Source: Vitis vinifera
Lineage: Eukaryota; Streptophyta; Magnoliopsida; Vitales; Vitaceae
Length of the DNA: 64,000 nucleotides
NCBI RefSeq assembly: GCF_030704535.1
Contig: NC_081808.1
Coordinates: forward strand, 25,779,501-25,843,500
Direction: 5' to 3'
A program made the position numbers and the translations under genes. This document shows, piece by piece, positions 50,940-63,005 of the stretch (position 1 is the first letter of the stretch; every line of letters begins with the position of its first letter). Under the pieces are notes generated by a model. It was not told the origin of the DNA. It worked only from the letters and a program-made list of their open reading frames with translations, and did no database searches.

Positions 50940-52150
50940 GCTTGCCTGAAAGAAAAAGGCAACAAGTTTATTAAAAACAAGATTTTTGATGACCTTGAAC
51001 CCTAAGGAAAAACGAAGGGTGGTAGAATTAAAGAAATATTTGAAAATTGGAGGGAAATTAGAATTGCTTGAAAAACTGAAATTTGAAAATTGGAGTTTCG
51101 AAAATTACCTTTAAGAATTGGAATTTTGGAAATTAAATTTGAAAGAAATTGGAATCTTGAAGATTATTTGAGAATTGGAGTTTTGAAAATTAAGTTTAAG
51201 AATTAGAATTTTGGAAATTAAATTTAAAAGAAATTGGAATTTTGAAAATGATTTGAGAATTGGAGTTTTGGATATTATTTGAAGATGGAATTTTAAAAAT
51301 AAACAAATAAATAAAATAATAATAACAACAATAATAATAAACTAATGTGAAAATTGGAATTTCTGAACTTAGAAATTGAATTCGGAAATTGGAATTTTGA
51401 AGAATTATTTAAAAATGGAATTTTAAAAATAAATTAATTAATAAATTAATAATAATAACAAAAATAATAATGATTAAATAAATAAATGTGAAAATTGGAA
51501 TTTCAGAAACCAGGAATCAAATTTGGAAATCAGAATTTTGAAGAATTATTTAAAGGTGAAAATTTAGAAATAAATAAATGAACAAAATAATAATAACGAA
51601 AATAATAAGGATTAAATAAATAAATGTGAAAATTGGGATTTTGGAAATTGGAAATTAAATTAGGAAATTGGAAATTTGAAGAATTATTTAAAGATGGAAT
51701 TTTAGAAATAAATAAAAGAATAAAATGATAATAACAAAAATAATAATGATTAAATAAATAAATGTGAAAATTGGAATTTTGGAAAATTATTGGAAAATGG
51801 AAATTTTTAAAAATTGAATTTGGAAATTGGAATTTTGGAAGATTATTTGAGAACAGTATTTCGGAAAATTAAGTAAAAAACTGAAATCTTGAAAAATTAT
51901 TCTGAGAATGGAATTTAAAAATAAATAAATAAATAAAATAATAATAATAAATAAAAATTAAAAAAAATCTTGGAAAATTGGGATTTTGAGAAATTTTTTT
52001 TTTTCATATAAAAAAAATGAATTTGAGAATAGAATTTCGGAAGATTAAATTTCGAAAATCGGAATCTTGGAAAATCATTTTGAGAATGGCATTTCGAAAA
52101 TTTAAATTTCGGAAATTGAAATGTTAGAAAATTATTCTAATATCAAAATA
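50940..52150. repeat. AT-rich degenerate repeat of the LTR
   Basis: Repeated variants of gaaattggaattttgaaaat and aataaataaaataataat. It corresponds, reverse complemented, to 17640-19200 in the related solo LTR. Non-coding. Confidence 0.6.
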
Positions 52151-52479
52151 TGAAGAAATAGTAAAAAAAAAAAATGGTTTGTGGTGATCCTCATTTGCAA
52201 GACTTCTCCACGTGTTCAAAGTGGCAACCAACCTATTCCCTATGCTGCCAGCATACCAAAGAATGTCACAAGACTACTTCCTCTATTACAATAATGTCAT
52301 TCAAACCCACTTTCCATGCAAATCTATATCATACCCACCATGCACTTCCTGAGAGCACCACAAACCCATTTTTTTTTCATGAAAACAAACACCACAATGC
52401 TACCACCTCCTTACCTATCCGCCATTCTGACTACCATGCGCATGGAGTATTCATTGGTGGAATGGGGGTATATGGTAGT

Positions 52480-53310
52480 GAGAGAAATGGGTTCGGGTGA
52501 ATGAGGTGATGAAATAAAGTCATGCACATAGAGATTAACGTCGGATGGAGTCATGGGTAGTGAGAGAAATGGGTTTAAGGATTTGGTGGGTGTGAAGTTA
52601 TAGGTTTGATGGAGGATAGGAGGTTAGTGAAAATGGGTTTAATAGATATGAAAGATGGGTTAGAGAGCATTAAAGAAATGGTGATGTGCATGGACGGTTA
52701 GGGAGGATGAGGTGGTGAGTTTGGGTGTGAGGGGTGGTGAGCATGAAGGATGGAAAACCGGTGGGTATGAATGGGAAGGGGTGGTGAGATAAATGGATTT
52801 ATAGGAAATAAGGGAAGTGAACTTGTGGATGATGAATGGTAGGGGTGGCGGGTTGAGTAAGTGTGAAAGAAGTTGTAAGTGGGAGCGCAGTGCCGGGTTG
52901 GATGGGTGGGTTTGAAATATATAAGGAATGAAAATGTGGAGATGACCATGCGTGTAAAGCTCCATGCACGTGGAAAGATAGAGAACAAGGTGGGTGAGGA
53001 AGGAAGGGTAGAACAGGTAATGGTAGGTAATGGGTTTTGCAGTGAAATGAATGAAAAAAATGATGAAAGAAATGGGTTAGGGGTGCGGAATGATTAGACA
53101 GGTATAAAGAGACAGTGGTGAAATGGGATGAATTTATATGCATGTGGTGGGTACGGGGAGTGTGAATGAGGGGTAGTGAGATAGATGAGTTTTTAGGTTC
53201 ATAGGGAATGGGTTAGTGAGAGAAGTGGATTAGTGGGCATTTGAAGAATAGTGGTATGGGTATAGTTATGGGTATGGCGGGTGAAAGATGGCCATGGGTA
53301 GAAGATGACC
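52480..53310. repeat. Purine-rich (GGGTTAGTGAGA-like) degenerate repeat in the LTR
   Basis: The plus strand shows many scattered variants of gaaatgggttagtgagag and ggtggtgagtgtgaa. Minus-strand frames rich in H, P, F and L are translations of this. It lies within the 4-kb LTR and is not coding. Confidence 0.5.
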
Positions 53311-54264
53311 TCTTAGGAGCCAAAAATGCATTAAATTCCGAAAACTTTCCTTCAGTAGACTAACCAAGAGGTGTATCTGAACCATTCAGAAAAACCTTGT
53401 TGCTGTAGACATCTTCACCACTTTGAGCACTTGGGACTATTGGTGCATGTGTGGAACTACCGAAAGAGTAGTCACTCAGACCCAGAATTCTCAACTGTTA
53501 TGAAAAGTGACCCTCATGAAGTTTTCTCAGAATCACCCCCAAACAAGATGGCCAACCCAAATGAGATCCTCACACCCCAGACAGAAAGAGGGGAATGAAC
53601 ATGGAAGAATAAAAACGTAAAAACAGAGTATGTACCCAACCCTATGTCATGAACTGTCAAAGAGCTAGAAGTCGATGGAATCCGAAGTAAGTAAGAGCAT
53701 GGTTTTGATACATTAAGTCAAAAAAAAAAAAACAAAGCATTTGATGCTATCAAGAGGAGCTAAAAACACCCAAAATAAATCTAAAAACAGAACAAGCATA
53801 CCCAGAATCTCACAAAACAAACGAGTGGCCTATGACATCTACACCAATCAGCAAATGAACTAAAAAAAAAATAGCAAGAACTAGAATAAAACGGTATGAA
53901 ATGAGAAAATACCAGAGAATGATGAAATCATACCTGGACCCTACTGACTAGCTCATCTCCTACTTCTCCTTCCCTTTTTCTTTTCTCCATTTTATTTCCC
54001 CCCCGTTCCTTCCAGATCTTACCCAAAAGAACCCCCTCTTGTCAGCTCCCACCCGTTCCACTGTTCTTGGCTCATCAGTTCCTACCGGCTCCCCTGCCTG
54101 CTCAGATCATCATTCTCCCTCCTGAAACTCCAACCACCACCATGGCAAGGTGGTCGCATCCAAGGCTACACGTCCCATGTAGCTGAGCATGGGAGTAGTC
54201 CCCCACTTCTCCAAAAAAACCAAAGTTTTTCTCCTTAAGGTGGCCAGCTCAAAAGGGGTCTACA

Positions 54265-54705
54265 CATTTATAATATTTTGAACACTTAAATGATAAAATC
54301 TTTCAAGTATTAGAAATATTAAAAACGTTTCCTAGAATCACTATCAAATGGGTTCTTAGAATTTATTTGACAATATTTTCATTCAAATTATATTTTTTGA
54401 AAGTGATTTAAAAAAAATTACTTATCAAATGCTTCTCTTGTAAATCTTACAAGTGTTTTTTTAAATTTTATCAAACAACTACCTCTTAGATAGGCTGATA
54501 CAAATTTGATGAGTTAAATTTAAGTTATGAAAAGTGATGAGATTATTCAGGTTCTAATAACAAGAGAAAGAGACCTTAAATGCATTCGTCTCATGATCAT
54601 ATGACCTTCATTATTGATTCACTCCAGGAGGGACAAGGAGAGAGAGAGAGAACCATGCTAATGAAGGAGATAAAAAAAATACGAAGAAACGGAGGAGAAT
54701 AAGGG
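54265..54705. other. AT-rich intergenic, MITE-like relic
   Basis: About 54280-54360 contains ttcctagaatcactatcaaa, similar to short AT-rich relics near 22850 and 49000. A (ga)n tract is near 54640. No gene. Confidence 0.35.
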
Positions 54706-56120
54706 AGTAGAAATGGCAACGGGGCAGGTTTGGGACAGGTCACTCCTATCCCATTCCCGTCCCAAAATATTTGGTTATTTCCCATCTCGTCCCAAACCCG
54801 GGACGGGACGGGGTATGCAATCACATCCCTATTATAAAGTTAAAATTAAAATCCCATCCCCGGCCCGGCTCGGCCTGACCCTGGTATTTGTTGTCGGGGC
54901 AGGGCTGGGCTGGAGTTATTGATGAAACCAAATAGTTGTAAAATATCTTTCTTTAAATGACACCAGGTCCCACTATTCGATTAACGGTTAGATACCAATC
55001 ATAAAAGTAAATTACATGTACTCCTTAGATTATAATACTCAATAAGTAAAATATGTTAATCTTGCAAAAAAAAAAAAAAAAAAAAAATCAACTCATACAA
55101 AGTAAACATTAATCTGAAACTTAATCAGTTTCACACTAACAACCCACATATGTAAAGAAATATTTGAATTTGGACTCATGATCCTAGAAACAATATAAAA
55201 TTGTACATCTACAACAAGCTTGAAAAAAAAGTTATCTATTAAGACAACAGACTAAAAAAAAAAAAAAAGTTAAGACAACAAACTCCTCTGCACTTTTGCA
55301 TTGGCTACTAACATCAACCCTTCTCTACACCTTTGCTTCTCCTTCAGCCTCGATGCCATCCAATTTCAATAACTGCCTCATGAGCAACTCTATTAAGACA
55401 ACAAACTCCTTGTCCTCAACAGTAGTCCCACCATTCACAGTTGCTTCTAAGGCAACCACCTACAAGATAAAGCAACCCAAATTAGCATCCATGATCAAAG
55501 ATCAAATGGTTGTAGGGGACAAATAGAACCACCTTTTCCAAGAGCTTATCAACTTTTGCTTTGACTTCAGTGATAGATTTACATGCCTTTGATATCTCAT
55601 CACTTCTTCTCTCCTCTTCAAGTTTTCTCTCTTTGCTTGTCATTTCCTCCAAGAGCAACAACTTTGATCCATCCTTCACCTCTACCTGTTGCAAACACTC
55701 CTGATCATCTATCTCATTTCCCCCTGAACAAGAGTCTTTGGTCCTTGGGCTCCAAACCAGTTTCTTGGACAAGACGCTTCTTCAGATCCCCTTCCATTAT
55801 AAGAACCATAAGCAAATATGCATCAATTTCAATTAACATAAAACATAGCCTGTATATCCAAGCACAGTTCATTGGAAAATTATTTTGAAGAACAAGAGAG
55901 CATTACATTATTGTTCCATCACCATAAACCCAAAAAGTGACAAGAAAATCTCAACCCTCCCAATAACAGATAAATTTGAAAAATAAACCTCAATAATTAA
56001 GTTTCAGAACAACCTAAAAAACTCTCACAGGCTAGCACATCCACAAATGGGCAAAATCAACTCTAAATCCATTTAATCAATAGTCAAAATATTTGGTTAT
56101 TTCCCATCCCGTCCCAAACC
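54706..56120. mobile_element. Possible non-autonomous hAT-like element around a BAG fragment
   Basis: The left part (aaatggcaacggggcaggtt) resembles the ends of a class of plant hAT elements. The phrase aaaatatttggttatttccc occurs twice in direct orientation, at about 54766 and 56087, with only the broken BAG-like exons and AT-rich DNA between. No matching inverted end was found on the right, so the element call is weak; a tandem duplication of a short insert could also explain the pair. Confidence 0.3.
55325..55800 (-). pseudogene. BAG-family co-chaperone pseudogene fragment
   Basis: BAG proteins bind the Hsp70 ATPase domain; plant BAG1-4 types have an N-terminal ubiquitin-like domain. On the minus strand about 55533-55800 reads GDLKKRLVQETGLEP, then LLFRG, then IDDQECLQQV and KLLLLEEM, SKERKLEEERRSDEISKAC and KVDKLLEK. 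The second exon at 55325-55459 reads VVALEATVNGGTTVEDKEF and LLMRQLLKLDGIEAEGEAKV, then TAG. There is an extra T just after LLFRG that shifts the frame, and the TAG at 55325-55327 lies inside the BAG domain where relatives continue (probably CAG to TAG). The N-terminal part of the ubiquitin-like domain is not recognisable. A canonical intron (55460-55532) remains, so this came from genomic DNA and not from a processed transcript. Confidence 0.78.
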
Positions 56121-57671
56121 ATCTTCAAAAACTCAATTCTAAGCCTAAAATTTTCCCTTCACAAAGGCAAAAACATGAGCTAAAGACTTCTCACCTGCAA
56201 TATAGGAGGCTCATTGACCATCTTCCTCCTACATACCACTACTTCCACTCATAAGCCAAAACAAGCTATAAGTCGAACCAAAGCAGGCAACTGGTCAATG
56301 CATTGGAGAACAAAGATAGGTGGTAGGAGAACTAGCCCAGGTGGACGGAGCAATCTAAGCAGAATTCCAATGGAGAATAGGGTGGGCAGAAGGCTTGACA
56401 GGTCAAACCCAGTTCCCAAACCTCCTTTAGAGAAACAACAAAGGAAGCATGGACTAAAAAAATAAGATCAGTGTTAACAATTCAAGCTTGATAGGTTGTG
56501 AATGAGAAAAGAGGCTGAAAAAAAAGTTGGAGAAGTGTGTGTGTTTGTGTGGGGGAGAGAGAGGTGGTTTAGGCATATATTGTAATGTATTTGTCTAGTA
56601 TATTTGTGTTGTGTTGTACTGGGGAGCAAGATCAAGAGTTGGGGCCACCATGAGGTGGCAGAATATGATAATGGATCACTCCCAAACGTGAGAATGTAGG
56701 CCTCTTCAGTATACTTTCCACACAAGAACTTCTTTTCAAAACACAAGTATCTCAATGCCATTGGAAGATATCTCAATACTTACACATGACCTAAATTCGA
56801 AAGAGCCACAAACAACAACAAATATACTAAGAAAAGCCATCCGTAGACCACCATTGTTTCCTGCCGCTTCCCATGACTGTTGAAGGGGATATTTTCCATT
56901 AGATTATTCCAGTAAAGATCACAAAATTGAGAGCAAGTTAATGGCTTGGCAATGATTAATAAAACAAGTATAGGTAATGGGTGTGGCGATTGGTGAAAAG
57001 TAGCAACAATGCAGGCTAAAAGGTCCCATAAGAATGAAAGTAGGACGATTCATGCAATAAATCATTTTCAGAATGAAGTAAATTCCTAAATCCTCTTTAA
57101 CCAAGCTGGACTTAGAAGGCCTGTTAATGGCCTTTTGACTAGACTGACCAAACCCACTTCCCATAACACAAGATTTCAATCTGAAATCAAAGACCTGGTT
57201 CATTTGAGAATTTGTACCTTCATTCTCAAGGCATTGTTGACTTCAATTAGCATATGTTCCTGCACCCATAATTTCCTATCAAGGAGTCTACCTTGCAAGT
57301 CTTGAATTTGATTGAAAAACAGGTGGTTCTTAGTTACAACCATGGTAATCAACACCATATAAGACATTCCAAAATACAACATCCAAAATTAAAAGATATC
57401 CATAAGCTTAACAACATTGAAAAAAAAAAAAAAAAAAGACATTACAAAGAAATTGTTAGCAAAAAAAAAATGTCTCTAACATCATCTTAAGTAAAAAATC
57501 TAAAGCACAAGTAAATCATCATTTTCATCCATCATTGTGAGTTGGAGCTGCGAGTCATGAATTGATGAATCACCTAGTAAAAAGAAAGCACAAAAAAAAA
57601 ATTAGAAAACTTTACTAAATATTTCAATATAAAACAATTCATAAAATTGATAATTATGTAAATCGATTACC
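56121..57671. other. Intergenic, mostly non-coding; one MADS-like exon
   Basis: Apart from the 42-nt exon-like sequence described separately I find no supported gene. Short minus-strand frames at 56474-56776 and 56919-57203 have no recognisable domain. A-runs lie at about 57420-57438. Confidence 0.35.
57218..57259 (-). pseudogene. Isolated 42-nt exon resembling a MADS-box K-domain exon
   Basis: On the minus strand, tgcag precedes 42 nt encoding EHMLIEVNNALRMK, which is followed by gtacaa. SEPALLATA-type MADS-box genes have a 42-nt exon with nearly this sequence pattern (E-x-M-L-x-E-x-N-x-A-L). Just upstream, FNQIQDLQ followed by gtagac resembles the preceding K-domain exon. No MADS domain or other exons were found nearby, so it would be a gene relic. 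The peptide is short and chance is possible. Confidence 0.35.
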
Positions 57672-59763
57672 TCATTTTTCCTTCCATAACCAACTTTGAG
57701 CACACATTAAGGCTTCCAAACTATCTGGATGAAGCTTACTGCAATGTTTTGATACCACCCTACCACCCGTGCTAAAGGCTGACTCAAATGCAACTGTAGA
57801 TACCGGAATAGCATAGATATCATGAACAATCATCTGCAAAGTCGGATATTTTATACCATTTGTCTTCCACCAACTTAAAACATCAAAATTTGAAGTCCTT
57901 GGCAGAATAGACTCCTCTAAGTAATAATCTAACTCCGACTTCGTATGACTTTCTCCAATTGTACTATGAACAAATAAGTCAAACTTTGAAAGAGGATCTT
58001 GTTCATCATAATTTAACTCCTAAATAGTTGAACCTGATGAAGTACCATAGGATAAAGTTTTTTGCCCCAACTTAGACTTTGATTGATACTCACAAAGCAA
58101 CTCATAACACATTCCACTGATTTTTTCTATCTCATTTGAAGCTTCAGACCCATACATTAGTGGAAAGTAAAACTCTAAAATCTTTATCTTGTATCTTGGG
58201 TCAAATATAGCTGCTATTGCCATCATAATATGACACCCACTCCAATACTTGTCAAACTTTTGCAACATACTTGATGCCATCGTTTTCACAACATCATTTG
58301 AGCAAATCAACCAATCATACAATGCATCTTTGATCTCTCACACTTTGATGAAGAAAGTATTTGCAGTGGGATAATTTCGTCCTGAGAACAACTGTAGACC
58401 CTCAATTTTGTCCCTTTAGCACATGTCTTTAAATTTGTTTTCAGTGCTCCACAGTAACTCCTTAGTGGCCCATTATTACTCGTATAACTTACCCTTTTCT
58501 GAGCCACCTCGGAGATTTTGGTTGAGGAATTATCTGACCCCTTATTGTGACTCTTGGCAGCCCTAATTTAGACTTAGGCTTTTTTTCGTTCATTTTTAGG
58601 ATAGCTTTTAGGTACACTTGGCCCATTAGGCACCGCTCTAGGCCCATTTAGACACACTTGGCCCAATAAGCACTTTTAGACTCACTTTTTGTGTGACTTG
58701 CATGGCCCGCATAGGATTGACTATTTTATTCAATTATTTTGTTTTACTTTATTTATTTTTATTTTATTTTAATCTTTGATAGGTTGCAAGATTGTGAACT
58801 CTTTTTGTTTTTATTCTCTCTATTTTCGTTTTTCTATTGTTTGATAAGAGAATAGGGGCTGCTATTCAACTCTCACTAAGGTATGTGCGCTCAAAAAGGT
58901 AAGAGAAATATTTTATGAGGAAAAAGGAATTAATGTGGCTGCATACATATGGTAAGAGAAGATCCTGCATGAGAGGAGAGGAGTATTCTGATTTTTGAAA
59001 AAGGAAGGGAAATAGAAGAAAGGAAAGTGGATTCTTTTGAGCATATTGAGTTTGAGAGGTTGATACGAATAAAGGAGAAAAGGAAAAGAACAATGGGGGC
59101 ATGAGAGGATCGTAAAAAATGAGGCATAGAAGAGAAGGACTTGGAATACGTATAGAGAGGGAGAAGATTGGTGGACGGGAAAAGGTGCAGCAGCTTGGAA
59201 CCAAGCAATTGGAGAAGAGAACGTGCAGGTACGTTTCCAGATTTTTGCTATATCACCATTTAGTTTCAATCTTTCCTGACTTCTTAGTTTTCTGAAGATT
59301 CATTCTTGTCGTTTGGTGTGGACGCAAAGGCCACAATTTGATTAGATGAGATTGGTTTGCTTACATGTTTATGTTATTTCAATATTCCTTTTAATGTCTT
59401 TGGTTCCATCCGAAAGCAATCTGAATATAAGTTTACCTTTGAATTTGATGCTATGGGTCTTGTCCCCGTTTATGTCCCAATCTGACTTTAAAATACCCAT
59501 CGACTGTCTTCTTTTCCCTTGTTTTCTTTTCTTTTCTTTCTTGGTCTTTTTGCGTGCTTCTATATCTACGTTTCTTCCCTTTATTTACCTTGGTATTCTC
59601 GGATATGGAGACCATGAGCATTCCGAGAAAGTTGGGAACTTGATAAAGGCTGTGTAAAACGGGTTTTCTTGGAGTTAAACAAATGCAAAGGTTACCATAA
59701 TTCTTGAAGGTTCTTAGTTTACGGCATCGCTCATTCCACCTGGACAGAAATTCTCACCAGTTC

Positions 59764-60370
59764 CACCCGGATGTCTCACATTCGGAATTCTGCCCGGCCA
59801 ACGTTCTACTCTTATCCGAATGTCTCATAGCCGCGATTCTATCCGGCCGACATCTCATTTTCTCCGGATGTCTCACAACCGCAATCCTATCTAGCCAACA
59901 TCCCACTTTCTCTCGGATGTCTCACAGTCGCAATCCTATCTGGCCAACATCCCACTTTTTTCGGATGTCTCACAGCCGCAATCCTATCCAACCAACATCC
60001 CACTTTCCCCCGGATGTCTCACAGCCGCAATCCTATCCGACCAACATCCCACTTTCTCCGGATGTCTCACAGCCGCAATCCTATCCGGCCAACATCCCAC
60101 TTTCTCCGAATGTCTTACAGCCGCCATCCTATCCGGCCAACATCCCACTTTATCCGGATGTCTCACAACCGCAATTCTATCCGGCCAACATCCCATTTTC
60201 TTCGGATGCCTCACAACCGCAATTCTATCCGGCCAACGTTCCACTCTCTCCAAATGTCTCACAGTCGTAATTCTATCCGGCCAACATCCCACTTTCTCCA
60301 GATGTCTCACAGCCGCAATTTTATCCGATCGACATCCTACCCTCTCTGGATATCTCACAGTCGCAATTTC
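59764..60370 (+). repeat. 48-bp tandem array, about 12-13 copies
   Basis: Direct copies of a 48-bp unit beginning ccggatgtctcacagccgca. The period is a multiple of three, so open frames run through it on both strands (plus strand: PDVSQPQSYPANIPLS per unit); these are not genes. The unit is the reverse complement of a 48-bp motif in the LTR of the Ty3/gypsy element at 10633-10728. Confidence 0.92.
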
Positions 60371-61356
60371 TCGGCCTCACTTCATGGCAACCTTGCTATA
60401 CACACCTTCTCCTCTATTCACTTCTTTGATTGGGAACTTATTGTTTTAAATTGAATTTTTGAACCATTGTTCAACTAAACATTCTCAACTTTGAAAAATT
60501 CATCTTTAGACCTTCTTTAGGCAATAAAATCCAGACTTCGACACCCTTTGCTGCCATTTTCCTTCCGGCATGCGTTTTCACTATTTTATTTGATTTTCAA
60601 CTGATTTTCTTGATTTTCCCAAGCATGAACAAACTTCATGATTCCAAACAATGGAATTCGTTGAATCAATTCGTGCGAAAGTAATATGGACTTTGGTGGG
60701 TGGTCCTACATTCTTGATATCTTCACTAATATTGATTTTAAAGATGATTGTTTGGTATTTAATTGACTTTGATTTCTCTTGGAGATATGCTTGAATTTGT
60801 TTTATATTTGTTATTGGGCTAACCTTGATTCCCATAGAGGAGTACTAGCTTGCTATCCAGGTACGCTCTCTTCTTATCTATTTTTTTAGAACTCTATGGA
60901 CTTGTATGCTATTGGTGACTACATCCATGCATGATGTGATTCTTGGGTGTTTAAATAAATATTAGATTTGCCCGGATAAGACATATGTTGCGTGATAGAT
61001 TTCTACACTAACTCTTATGTTTTATGATAGCGCTTGAGAAATCGTTCAGGTGCGCACTTCGACTCTCTCTTATGGTTTGTTTTCTTTTTAGGCATGCAAT
61101 ATTTGAAATCACCTAGCCTACTTAGGTACCCATAATTAACTGATTAATGGCCACACTTCCCTTAACTTTGTTAGTAGAGACCTTTATAGGGCTTAGAGGG
61201 GTGCTACCTTTTAAAGGTACCTTCCCAATAGGTAACCCGATCCCTGGACTTAGACTAGGGTTTTTCAAAGACATGCTTTTTTCAAAAATTTTGGAGTCAC
61301 ATTTTAGGGTTTTTCTTTCTTGTTTTATTTTCCCTTTAAAATAAAAATAAAATAAG

Positions 61357-61367
61357 TGGCGACTCCA
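61357..61367 (+). other. Primer-site-like motif inside the solo LTR
   Basis: TGGCGACTCCA, 72 bp before the LTR end; third occurrence of the motif in this LTR group. Confidence 0.7.
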
Positions 61368-62757
61368 ACTTTTTCCAAAAATTAATTTAGCGAGTCTCGC
61401 CGATCGAGTGGGGGCGCATGTGAAAAACGCGGGTCCACAACAACTCTATTATGTTGTAAAACAATTTCAATCTTCCACATATTTCCTTTGCCATATTCCA
61501 TTCTTCCTCTAATGGCACAACCATGTAGTATTTTTCACGTTGCTTCAAACGTGGGATCTTTATATGTTATAGCAATTGATAACATCAAGTATGTGGAATT
61601 CCATCGTGTCTTACAATCAAGACTTAACTTCTTATTGCATGGAATACGCAATTAGCGAGCTGCATCTTCAAACTTTTCCATTCTTGATGGGGTTGCCGAC
61701 CAATATGTAACACTCTCAAGAATTTTTTCAATTTCTACTTCAATGAAATCCAAACCTTCCTTAACAATTAAGTTCAACACATGTGCCGCACATCGCATGT
61801 GAAAATTTTTTCCATTCAATAAGAGTGAATCGCTTGAAGATAATTTCTCCACCAAGATATTGATCATTCCATCATTACTTGAGCAATTATCCACAATGAA
61901 TGTAGATACTTTTCTATCCATATTTCAATCCAACAAGAAATCCATTAATACATCTGAAAGAACTTCTTTTGTGTGTGGAGGAGGCACATAAACAAACCTA
62001 CATTAAGAAAAAAAACATATCATTAACACAAACAATATCATTAAATGATCAAATAAAAAAACACTTTGGAAGTAAAAAAAAAATAACATAACTAACCTTA
62101 CAATATGATGTTGCAGTAACCAAGACTCATCAATGTAATGTACAGTGATAGTCATGTAGCCTTTCTTTTGATTTGATATCCACATATCAGTTGTGATAGC
62201 AACTCTACTTTGAAGTTTCTCTAAGTAGCTATTCATCTTATCTTTCTCAACCTCATAAATCTTCATTATATCACCCTTAATCGTATTACGGGAAACAATC
62301 TTAAACAAGGGTTGGAGACTAGTAGCAAAATCTCTAAACCCCACATGGTCAACGATTGAAAGTGGGTACTCATGCAATATATTTGCACGTGCAAGCTTCT
62401 CTCTTGATATTTCTTTATCAAAGGTAAAACCATCAGTTTGAACTTTTCCATGACCTTTTCTCTCTACTGCCAATAATTGTTGCCTAATATCAACATTTCT
62501 TCATTTCATGTACCTATCTATGTGTACATGTAAATGTTTTGTCCCATTCTTGCTATCGGCCTTGAGCTTTCCTTTACAATGCTTACAATAGCATAATCTT
62601 GTCCATTTTCTATGATTTTATCAAAATCATTCCAAACAGCCGAAGTCAATTTTCTTCTTTTAGATCCCAATGCTCCATTAGTAGTTGAAGTATTGCTTGT
62701 AATTGGAGTTGAACCCCCACTTAGCATGAAAATTTTTTCCCCTTCTTTTGATGTCAT

Positions 62758-63005
62758 TTTTCTTAATATGAAATAAAGCTTATAAGTAAAACATTCAAAC
62801 CCAAATTAATAACACTTCGTTACCACATATTAATTGGATGGATTTCAGAGCTCTTTTCCAAGTGTTGCCCAAAAAAAAAAACGAGGAGTTACACTGGCAC
62901 TCGAACTGAGCACCTTATGTATGCTATTTCTTTACTATTGGGGTTTGGGACTTGACAACTACTAGCTAGTAAGTTCCATATGAGCAACATGCTGAAATGA
63001 TCAAT
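62758..63005. other. 5' flank of the hAT transposase frame, no gene
   Basis: AT-rich. It should contain the 5' end of the hAT element, but I could not place its terminal repeat. Confidence 0.35.

Larger units (their letters stand above)
49720..54264 (-). mobile_element. Truncated Tat/Ogre-like retrotransposon: LTR, primer site and leader
   Basis: On the minus strand an LTR starts TGTAGACCCC at 54264 and ends GGGGTCCACA at 50250. It is followed by AAATGGCGACTCCACTGGGG, which resembles the primer-binding site of plant Tat/Ogre-type Ty3/gypsy elements. About 500 bp of leader follow (to about 49720) before ordinary AT-rich DNA; gag, pol and the other LTR are absent. LTR length is 4015 bp. Start and end match the solo LTR at 10065-19946. 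No coding frame in it is a convincing gene. Confidence 0.72.
58393..61439 (+). mobile_element. Solo LTR (Tat/Ogre-like) inserted in the hAT pseudogene
   Basis: Begins TGTAGACCCTCAATTTTG and ends GCGGGTCCACA, 3047 bp, flanked by identical target duplications acaac (58388-58392 and 61440-61444). The end region (ttagaggggtgctacc, aagtggcgactccaac) matches the Tat-like LTRs at 10065-19946 and 50250-54264. No retroelement protein sequence is present, so only a solo LTR remains. It interrupts the hAT reading frame near IIELF, which resumes on the other side at FSGRNYPTANTFF. Confidence 0.85.
57672..62757 (-). pseudogene. hAT-superfamily transposase pseudogene (split by a solo LTR)
   Basis: Minus-strand coding blocks in order: BED zinc finger (about 62518-62757, SAVWNDFDKIIENG and, in another frame, KHCKGKL); the central part (62003-62473: ITTDMWISNQKKGYMTITVHYI); after a small intron, 61652-61921 (STFIVDNCSSNDGMI, MRCAAHVLNLIVKEGL, VTYWSATPSR); CKTRWNSTYLML near 61600; then, beyond the inserted LTR, 58020-58322 (MLQKFDKYWSG, IFDPRYKIKILEFYFP) and the hAT dimerisation domain (about 57672-58020: WWKTNGIKYPTLQMI, STVAFESAFSTGGRVVS). 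This matches RICESLEEPER-like plant hAT proteins. Damage: a missing base in the BED finger, TGA at 61925-61927, TGA at 58338-58340, a stop at 58020-58022 and the 3-kb LTR insertion. Terminal inverted repeats were not identified. Confidence 0.85.

Noticed and set aside
52660-53143. Overlapping minus-strand frames rich in His, Pro and Phe
   Set aside because: They come from the purine-rich degenerate repeat inside the 4-kb LTR.
59704-60454. Open frames of 124-188 codons on both strands
   Set aside because: They translate the 48-bp tandem array, whose period is a multiple of three; not genes.
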